64,000 bases of DNA, from assembly GCF_963576675.1 (NCBI RefSeq), contig NC_088913.1:89155001-89219000 (forward strand), in the 5' to 3' direction. This document shows positions 56,501-64,000 of this stretch, piece after piece (positions within the stretch are counted from its first letter, which is position 1; every line of letters starts with the position of its first letter). Origin of the DNA: Euphorbia lathyris. Taxonomy: Eukaryota > Streptophyta > Magnoliopsida > Malpighiales > Euphorbiaceae. The translations under genes and the position numbers were made by a program. The notes under the pieces are model-generated. The model was not told the DNA's origin. It saw only the letters and a list, made by a program, of their open reading frames with translations, and made no database searches.

Positions 56501-58143
56501 CATACGAAGACATGCCTGGAATTGATCAATCAATCGTAACTCATCGCATTCCAACTTACCCCGAAGCAAAGTCTGTAAAGCAGAAGCTCCGACGTATGAG
56601 ACCCGAATGGGCAGATAAGATCAGAGAAGAAGTGAAGAAGCAGTTAGAAGCAGGGTTCATCGAAGTAATCAACTATCCCCCTTGGGTCGCAAATGTAGTG
56701 CCGATCGCGAAAAAAGACGGCAAAGTGAGGATGTGTGTGGATTACATAGATCTTAACAAGGCATGCCCCAAGGATGAGTTCGCATTACCTCATATCGACG
56801 TATTGATCGACAGTGCAGCGTCAAGTGTCTTACACACGAATGTGGATGGTTTCATGGGCTACATGCAAGTTCAGATGGCCGAAAAGCACAAAGCAAAAAC
56901 CTCGTTCACAACTGAGTGGGGGACATACTGTTACAGAGTAATGCCATTTGGTTTGAAAAACACTGGGGCAACCTACCAGCGAATGGCCACAGCACTATTC
57001 CATGATATGATACACAAGGAGGTAGAAGTCTATGTGGATGATATGATGGTCAAATCAGAGACAAGAGAAGGGCATTTTACCGCACTCGAGAAGTTTTTAG
57101 CCCGAATTGCAGAATTCAAGCTAAGGTTAAACCCGAAGAAGTGCTTTTTTAGCGTTTCGTCAAGGAAAATCTTAGGCTATGTAATCGGAAATAAGGGAAT
57201 CAAGGTGGATCCTGATAAAGTGAAGGCTATAAAAGAAATGCCGGCACCGAGAAATGAGAAGGAAGTGAGGGGGTTTCTGGGGCAGGTTCAGTATATCAGT
57301 CGGTTCATAGCGAGACTCACCACAATCTGCGAGCCAATCTTTAAGTTGCTAAGGAAAGACCAACCCGCCATTTGGAATGATAAATGTCAGCAAGCGTTGG
57401 AGACCGTCCGGAGCTACTTGTCTAATCCGCCGGTGTTGAGACCGCCTAAACTGGGAAAGCCGCTTCTCCTCTATGTAGCAATCGAGGAGCGATCTATTGG
57501 AGCAATGTTGGCTCAAGAGGGAGACACCGGTGTGGAGCACGCGGTGTATTATTTGAGTAAGAAGTTCCTGGAGTACGAGCTCAAGTACAACATGATCGAA
57601 AAGACATATGTGGCAGTAGTATGGTTGACGAAGAAACTGCGGCACTATTTCCAATCGTACAAAGTGATCATTATTTCTCGGATGGACCCTGTGAAATATC
57701 TATACCGAACTCCATCCTTGACGGGGAAGTTAGCCAGATGGTTGTTGCTTTTGTCCGAGTTTGACATTGAATATGTGACGAAGAAGGTTATCAAAGGAAG
57801 GGTCGTGGCAGAGTTTTTGGCTAACCAACCCCTGAATACAGAAGAAGAAGAGATAAGCTATGATTTCCCCGATGAACATTTGAACGCAATCGAAGTCATA
57901 CCATGGAAAATGTTCTTCGACGGAGCAGTTAATTCGAATGGAGCCGGAGTAGGAGTACTACTTACCTCACCGGAAGGAGAAAGAATCCCGATGGCAAAAA
58001 AGTTATCCTTCCCTCTCACCAATAATATGGCCGAATATGAAGCATGCCTTTATGGTTTAGAGTCATTAGCAGCACTAGGAGCATCATATGTCGAAATTTT
58101 GGGTGACTCAAAGTTAATCATCGAACAGGCACAAGGAAACTAG
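53452..58143 (+). pseudogene. Tat-type polyprotein: three gag-like repeats, protease, G-patch, RT, RNase H
   Basis: An uninterrupted frame of 1563 codons, with no natural ATG at its head, continues gag. Counting residue 1 at 53533: gag-like repeats at about 101-172, 193-265 and 285-443, each with a DPxxH motif and L(M/V)GE(P/A)LxW. Protease near 605-690, with VDDGSAINVCP (catalytic Asp 613). A G-patch-like segment at 753-788 (GGFIPGMGLGAHHQG). Reverse transcriptase about 1040-1215, with KVRMCVDYIDLNKACPKDEF and the catalytic YVDD (1167-1170). First RNase H 1308-1430; its first Asp is not conserved (LYVAIEERSIG), as in other Tat elements. Second, archaeal-type RNase H from 1457 (FFDGA, NNMAEYEA, LGDSKL). 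A TAG at 58141 stops the frame inside this domain, most simply a TGG changed to TAG. Otherwise well preserved. Confidence 0.9.
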
Positions 58144-59629
58144 GAGGTCAGGGAAGAAAGGCTACGTCCATATCTAGATCAGCTAGAAGGGTTGGTACAG
58201 AGATTCAAAGAATGTCGCTTCTATCATATTCCTCGAGCTCAGAATCAGGCCACAGATGCCTTGGCCACTTTGGTGTCAGTTTGGGACAATCCCCGGAATC
58301 TTACCTCAAAACCGTTGGTATTGAGAAGATCTCACAAACCATGCTACGAAGACGTAATGCTGCTAGGGGCAGATGAAAAACCGTGGTATTTCGATATCAT
58401 GAACTTCATGAAAAATGGGACGTATCCGGCAGAGTCAGAACCTAGGGATCAAGCTGTGATTAGAAGGCTAGCTCGCCAGTTCGTCATCCATAACGACCTG
58501 CTTTACAAGAGGCACATTGATGGATTACAACTAAGATGCTTGGATGCGGGAGAAGCCCGTGAGGCAATGGAATCGGTACATTCAGGAATTTGCGGAGCCC
58601 ATATGGGAGGAGCAGTACTAGCTAAGAAAATTATTAGGCAAGGCTTCTATTGGCTCACCATGGAAAGAGATTGTAATGAGTATGCGAAGAAATGTCACGA
58701 TTGTCAAATCCATGGCGATTGCAGTCATCTTTCGGCCATGGAATTACATGTGTTAGCAACTATTTGGCCGTTCGCTGCCTGGGGCATTGACATCATTGGC
58801 GAAGTAAGGCCTAACGCTTCAAACGGGCATAAGTTTATTGCAGTCGCCATTGATTATTTCACCAAGTGGGTAGAAGCAGAGTCGTTTAGCAAACTGGGAT
58901 CCAAGCAGATGAGAAAGTTCATTGAGAAGCACTTGATCACCAGATTCGGAGTGCCTCATCACATGATTACGGATAACGGGGTCCAGTTTCGGGGGGAAGT
59001 AAGAAATCTCTTCCGAGAATATGGCATTGAACATCACAGGTCTTCTCCGTACCGTCCACAGGCTAATGGAGCGGTAGAAGCAGCTAATAAGAACCTTAAG
59101 AGGATCCTCGTAAAGACGGTGGAATCACATCGAAATTGGCATGAGCACCTCCCACTCGCGTTGTGGGCTTATCGCACGACAATTAGAACTTCAACTGGGG
59201 CAACGCCATTCTCTTTGGTGTATGGAACAAAAGCAGTCTTGCCGATTGAGATTGAAAAGCGATCGTTGAGAATCGCAGTGGAAGCAGAAATTCCCGAGGT
59301 GGAATGGGTGAAGAGGCGATGTGAGCAGTTGGCTTTAGTTGACGAGAAAAGAATGGAAGCGCTTTACCACGTACAGTTATACCAAAGAAGGATGGCTCGG
59401 GCTTTCAATAAAAAAAGTCAAGACCAGTCCTATCAAAGAAGGAGATTTGGTGCTAAAACAAATCCGTGTGACGCACACCGACCCGAGGGGCAAGTTTAGG
59501 CCTAACTGGGAAGGACCATTCGTCGTGAAGAAGATACTAAGCAAAGGAGCGGTGAAGTTAACCACAATAGACGGCATGGAATTCTCCGAACCTACCAACC
59601 TGGATAGGCTTAAGAAATACTTTTCGTAA
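58144..59629 (+). pseudogene. Second RNase H C-terminus and integrase, one frameshift
   Basis: The same frame continues after the TAG at 58141. The RNase H ends with NQATDALATL (last catalytic Asp). Integrase follows: an HHCC zinc-binding part (HSGICGAHMGG, CNEYAKKCHDC), then the catalytic residues in AWGIDIIGE, ITDNGVQFRG and NGAVEAANKN (D, D, E). The frame runs to 59499, but from about 59417 the correct protein lies one frame over (KEGDLVLKQI, GKFRPNWEGPFVVKKIL) to a TAA at 59629. The shift coincides with a run of seven A (59410-59416), so a one-base slip, real or a sequencing error, explains it. The C-terminus has the usual GPF/Y-type motif. Integrase inserts the cDNA into chromosomes. Confidence 0.9.
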
Positions 59630-60096
59630 AAAAAAGGAGAAAAATAAAGAAAAATTCCCGATAGGTTGAAAACTCGCAAAGGGCGACCTATGCAACAATA
59701 AGGGAAATCCCAATGGGTGAAAACCCGACAGGGCACTCATTTAAAAATTCCGGGATAGTAAAAGGAGAGGAGAAAAATCGCCGGGATCCGAAAACCGAAA
59801 GGCGGGTCCTGGTAACAATAGTTATAACTTGAGCAATTACAAAAACAATGTATAAGAGACTAAGTATTTCTGTTGTTTGTAAATAAATAAAGGCATGAAT
59901 ATATTTGACGAGAATGATTGGAATCATTATAATCTACCGAATGCATGGTAATATGAATCATGAGTTATACATTTCTTATCCTACTTTTCACAAAAAGCCT
60001 ACCTGTTACTCACCCCACTCCCTATACATCAGCTATACATCGAAAAAAAAAAGCTACAAAGCAATAATGAAAGCTACAAAGCAATACATAACGAGC
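59630..60096 (+). other. Post-integrase hairpin repeats
   Basis: Three diverged units at about 59658-59690, 59710-59738 and 59780-59812 share the plan GGGTGAAAACCCG then AGGGC, each with a short stem (GGGT/ACCC or CGG/CCG). No gene is seen. The spacing to the antisense gene's stop codon is under 300 bases. Confidence 0.6.
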
Positions 60097-63000
60097 CTAA
60101 TATGGAGGAATGTCCCAATAATCCTCAAAATCTCTCAAGTGTGAGGCCCGCTCCGCAGATAATGCCTCCTCGGCAGCACGCGCTCTCTCGTCAGAAACTC
60201 GCGCTCTCTCATCAGAGGCGCGTGATCTCTCATCAGCAGCTCGTGCTCTCTCCTCTGCAGCAAGGCATCTGATCGACTCATCGCGCATCCTCTCCTCGAC
60301 GGCAAGGCGACCCTCAGTCTCCCATCGCATCACCCCCGACCAGTGGTCATTCCTCTCTAGATAGACATGACCAACTCGGGCATCAGCCTCCCGCACTAGC
60401 TCGCTCTGTCTACGCACGTGGGCCTGCAGATCACCCTACAAAAAAAAGAAAAAAATAAAAAGCAGCATAGGCAAAAACATAAATCATACATACATGCATA
60501 CATTCCACTACACTAAAGTAAAGTAATGGTACATACCAGGTGATCGATGCAGCGCAAGCTGAGGCGATCTCGTAGGTAGCCCGACAGCTCCACGTAGTCT
60601 GTACAAGTCTCCCTAGTGGTCAGCAAAGCATCTGAGGGATCAAACGGGACCCTCGAGGAGAAGGAGGGAGGGGCCGCCTCAAATCCCGCATAAGGTGCCC
60701 CGGACTCGTCATAGCAGATCGTAGCATAATCCCTCCCGTAGCCTGGTATAGGCACGCCTACGGAAGACCTCTCCGGTCGGGCAGCGCTGGAGGACTCGCC
60801 GACGTAGTAAGGCTGCTCACACACTGGTGTCTGAGCCCGAGTGCCGTCGAAGAAATCAGATAAGTGGGCACTCCTCCAGGATCCCTCCTGCAAACGAAAC
60901 GCACAATAAAACATCTGAACATCTCGTGAATAAAAGGGATAAAATGAAAAGGGAACGGAATCACTTACCGGGACCTCCTCCTGACCGAAGACTGCCGCGA
61001 TAGCCTCCCTTGAAAATACATCCGCCACCGGATCTACCTCCATCGCTGCCGCCGGGGCATCCCTCGCGCTCAGTAGTGTAGACAAGTAAGGCTCACGGCC
61101 CCTGGCGTGAGTCCACACCGCTCTACCGACGTACCGACGGGTCAGGTCTCGACGAATAACCGATAGAGGCAGAGTCCGCACCGCAAACATGGAGACGGGG
61201 ATCTCACCCGGTGTCCAATGAGCGTCCCTAACTCCGGTGATGCCTCGATCCCCTAAATACCACGCCCGCACGCAGGGGCAGGTGAGTACACACTGCTACT
61301 CCTGGATCATCGATACGTATGCATAATCAGGGCCGAAGTCAAGATCATCCCACCTGAACTTAATCTAAAGAAAAATGCACAAAGAGAAAGTCAGAGGGAC
61401 TCAAACAAAAATCTAGCATGATTAGGCAAAATTTACCTGTCTCAGGGTCAGCGAGTCGATCCAATCCAGAAGCCGCGACACTGTCCGACTCCTCTCGGCG
61501 CTCAAGTCAAAATCCCTCCATCGGGTCATGAAGGGCGGCCTCGGTACTCTCGGTCGAGATCGAGACCGGCTGGGAAGGATGTGTCTCTCGTACGCCCACA
61601 CCTGCGGTAAAAATGAGGACTAGGAGTGTGAAAAATGCGAAAAAGACAAGACGGATAAGTCAAGAAGGCGTCACGTAACAGCAGGGCAAAGGTATAACCG
61701 CCGAAGTCCTTGCGCTTCCGGCAAGTCAGATCCAAGAACTTGTAAAGAAAGGCTAAGCCTGCCCCTGCCCAATCATAAGAAGCCGCTGCATCCAGATCGC
61801 TAAGTGCCTGAATGAGACCTGCGTGTACCTTCCCGCCCTTCGTGCGGAAAATCGTCTCACTCAGAGCATATACTAAGAAACTACGAACCGCCAGGTCGGT
61901 AGCGTCAGTCTCGCAGAAATCACATCTACTCAAGAGGCTCGCGGTAGAGACAAACTTCGTCGGAGTAGACTTGGCGCATAGACGAACTCCCGGTCCAATC
62001 AAGGTAGCAAGCCTAGCAGGGTCGACCCGTGGTCGCATCATACCAAAGTGGAAAGGGACGGGAGTGTTGCTCCCTCGCAATCCTGTCAACAGCGAAAAAT
62101 CTCGAGGCGAGATGGTCATCTCCCCAAAGGAAAGGTGGAAGGTGTGGGTCGAGTCAACCCACCGCTCGCATAAGGCCCGTAGGCCAAAAGGATCGCATAC
62201 CCCGTTGGTGCGGGGCAGCGCTGCAATAAAGGGCTCGAAGCCCAACTCGCGCACGCGGGCTCTCGCCGCGGCGCCTAGCCTATCGTACCATGAGTGAATC
62301 TCGACGGTGGTCCCCGAAATCTCAATGAACTAAAAAGAACAAGACAAGAAAATTTAAATACGGCTCCTAAAGCATGCATTTGATAAGAACGCGTCAAGAA
62401 CAGGTATTCTTTCATTATCTAACCTAGAGACATCCGGTCAGTTAGGACCAATTTTCTGTAAAAATCTCTCCTGTAGGGTCATTCACATAAGGTTTAGTCA
62501 ATTCTTTAATCCACCCTCGTCTGCGGTGACGAGGAGCATAGATTAGGGTTTACTATTCACAGGCGTTAGTTAAGTTTTCACTATTCACGTGTTTACTATT
62601 CACATGCACTATTCACGTTTTTACTATTCACGTGCATTAGCTAAGTTTTTACTATTCACGTGAACTATTCACGTTTTTACTATTCACGTGCACTATTCAC
62701 GTTTTTACTATTCATGTGCATTAACTAAGTCTTTACTATTCACGTGCACTATTCACATCTTCACTATTCACGTCGTTTTTACTGTTAGCATGCATAAATA
62801 CGTAGTGTCACTATTCACATGCATATAGCGCGCATTCTTACAAAAATAAACAGGTGTTACTTGCAAATAAAGGAATTCACGTTTTCTAGCTAAAGTCCTC
62901 TAAGGCAGTCTAAGGGTTAGCATGCAAATCATGTTCGTATAGGAATGCTAAAGCCTAGAGTTTGAATCAAATGAAAGTGAGAGATTACTTACCTCGTTGC

Positions 63001-63109
63001 AGCGTGTCCTGCTCAAATGTGTCGTAGGGTCGTGAAAGGTATCCACTCTATCCAGGTTTACGTAAACCTCATCCATGCCTCTAGTGCCATCCCATTCGTC
63101 TAAATCCAT
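60097..63109 (-). pseudogene. Six-exon antisense gene with plant mobile domain (PMD)
   Basis: Read on the minus strand: exon 1 63109-62993, exon 2 62329 to about 61680, exon 3 61601-61437, exon 4 61364-60969, exon 5 60887-60537, exon 6 60435-60097. Introns are 663, about 78, 72, 81 and 101 bp with GT...AG ends (for example GAG/GTAAGT and TTTTTAG), nearly all in phase 0. Exons 2-3 carry a PMD: ALCERWVDSTHTFHLSFGEM, TISPRDFSLLTGLRG, DWAGAGLAFLYKFLD, VWAYERHILPSRSR. The C-terminus is a charged coiled coil built from ERARxSDER repeats. About 670 residues in all. Two defects: a TAG in exon 4 at about 61303, where a Trp codon is likely, and the exon 2 donor is one base out of phase. PMD proteins are known in plants both as silencing factors (MAIN/MAIL1) and inside transposons. 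The role here is unknown. Confidence 0.75.
62551..62820. repeat. CTATTCACGTG repeat cluster inside intron 1
   Basis: About 14 copies of CTATTCAC, most extended to CTATTCACGTG or CTATTCACGTTTTTA, at spacings of 13-16 or about 28 bases. Five contain the G-box CACGTG (62586, 62628, 62656, 62684, 62740). Confidence 0.85.
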
Positions 63110-63187
63110 CCCGAGAATAATCCAAAGTGAAGTCTAGTGAGAGAAAGAGGAGAGAGAAGGTGTGGGGTTGAAATGAAACCCCACAAC

Positions 63188-63195
63188 CTTATATA
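63188..63195 (-). promoter_or_regulatory. TATA box of the antisense PMD gene
   Basis: TATATAAG on the minus strand, 79 bases before the ATG at 63109, followed by a CT-rich leader (CCTTCTCTCTCCTCTTTCTC). Position and leader fit a plant promoter. Confidence 0.6.
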
Positions 63196-63540
63196 GGAAA
63201 AGGGAATGGCATTCCCGTAAATAGTGAAAAAAGTACGATTTGACATAAAGGTAAAAAGTAAATAATTAATTACTAGGTGCACAGACCTCCGATTTGCAGT
63301 CCGTTTCAGCCTGCATTTCTCCCGGACGGTGACCAACATTATCAAGATATGAACTCCAGACAACAGTCAATTTTTATAGAACAGTGACACCAGTCAAAAT
63401 ACAGACGACAGCCAACAGAAAAACAATCATTAGTCTATATCATTTCAGAATAAAACACGTTCCTACTGAACCTCCGAGATGATAGCTCCAGTAAGAAAAT
63501 ACAGGCAACAGTGTTGTAAGAAATCCAAAAACAGTCCCCG
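63196..63540. other. Upstream flank of the antisense gene
   Basis: No gene is seen. The stretch lies between the TATA box and the minisatellite and would hold further promoter elements of the antisense gene. Confidence 0.4.
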
Positions 63541-64000
63541 CTTTTGAGCCATCTGACTCACGGTCGCAGACCGGAGTTGCTTTTTAGCCATTTGACTCAC
63601 GGTCGCGGACCGGAGTTGCTTTTGAGCCATCTGACTCACGGTCGCAGACCGGAGTTGCTTTTTAGCCATCTGACTCACGGTCGCGGACCGGAGTTGCTTT
63701 TGAGCCATCTGACTCACGGTCGCAGACCGGAGTTGCTTTTTAGCCATCTGACTCACGGTCGCAGACCGGAGTTACTTTTTAGCCATCTGACTCACGGTCG
63801 CAGACCGGAGTTGCTTTTGAGCCATTTGACTCACGGTCGCAGACCGGAGTTGGTTTTGAGCCATCTGACTCACAGTCGCATACTGGAGTTGCTTTTTAGC
63901 CATCTGACTCACGGTCGCAGATCGGAGTTGCTTTTTAGCCATCTGACTCACGGTCGCAGACCGGAGTTGCTTTTTAGCCATCTGACTCACGGTCGCAGAC
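63541..64000. repeat. 39-bp minisatellite, 12 copies to the window edge
   Basis: Eleven full units and one partial, starting every 39 bases from 63541. Each unit holds the inverted repeat CGGTC-GCA-GACCG (loop GCA or GCG), and CTTTTGAGCC alternates with CTTTTTAGCC in the left half, hinting at a 78-bp dimer. As 39 is a multiple of three, the minus strand stays open (MAKKQLRSATVSQ repeats), probably by chance. Tandem repeats in this 3' region are typical of Tat elements. Confidence 0.9.

Larger units (their letters stand above)
47268..64000 (+). mobile_element. Giant Tat/Ogre-like Ty3/gypsy element, right end outside window
   Basis: It starts with the LTR at 47268-50296 and continues past the window edge. 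Internal order: primer-binding site, long leader, gag, three extra gag-like repeats, protease, G-patch, reverse transcriptase, first RNase H, second RNase H, integrase, hairpin repeats, antisense PMD gene, minisatellite. A second (archaeal-type) RNase H and a large 3' region with an extra antisense ORF are traits of the Tat lineage. With a matching 3' LTR the element would exceed 19.7 kb. It inserted into gypsy protease sequence at 47267. Confidence 0.85.

Noticed and set aside
61812..62297. Plus-strand frame of 161 codons
   Set aside because: It is the reverse shadow of exon 2 of the antisense PMD gene.
63463..63990. Repeat protein MAKKQLRSATVSQ on the minus strand
   Set aside because: The repeat unit is 39 bp, so the frame stays open automatically; there is no start context or flanking gene. 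Kept as a minisatellite only.
63541..64000. CRISPR-like array
   Set aside because: Units are directly adjacent with no unique spacers, and the genome is a plant's.

Overview
The window reads as repeat-dense nuclear DNA of a flowering plant, probably a eudicot; I cannot name the species. The evidence is Ty1/copia and Ty3/gypsy elements of plant lineages (Athila-type, Tat/Ogre-type), a plant L1-type LINE fragment, Mutator-like MITEs with 9-10 bp target duplications, a Helitron-like end and a plant mobile domain (PMD) gene. I see no tRNA or rRNA gene, no CRISPR array and no ordinary host gene; every coding stretch I can support belongs to a mobile element.

Layout. 1-2470: LTR-like fragment, a possible CACTA element and a broken LINE ORF1. 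2471-24748: nested LTR elements. A copia LTR (2471-3670) is cut by a second copia element (LTR 3671-5117, gag to integrase until about 7490). Next comes the 3' part of an Athila-like element with two paralogous ORFs and an LTR (7490-13729), a minus-strand remnant (13730-17054), another Athila 3' part (17055 to about 21400), and a copia 3' LTR (21486-24748) that carries a 1761-bp solo LTR with the duplication CAAAG. 24749-29655: inverted-repeat elements sitting in TA microsatellites, one holding a Mutator-like MITE. 30360-37489: a complete-ended minus-strand gypsy element (duplication CAAAC) that encodes gag and protease but no reverse transcriptase. 37490-45361: AT-rich intergenic DNA with MITEs, a decayed gypsy 5' end and a Helitron end. 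45362-47267: broken gypsy gag-protease. 47268-64000: a giant Tat/Ogre-like element running off the right edge.

The Tat/Ogre element is the most informative part. After a 3029-bp 5' LTR and a leader, one reading frame from 52243 to 59629 encodes gag, protease, G-patch, reverse transcriptase, two RNases H and integrase, broken by three stops and one frameshift. Between the gag zinc finger and the protease it carries three further gag-like capsid repeats. Downstream and antisense lies a six-exon PMD gene (60097-63109) with consensus-like splice sites and a TATA box, followed by a 39-bp minisatellite.

A theme across the window: LTRs of several unrelated families carry short CpG-rich palindromes or motif arrays in U3, upstream of the TATA box. 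Related LTR backbones carry different arrays and unrelated backbones share one, which suggests the array is an exchangeable module.
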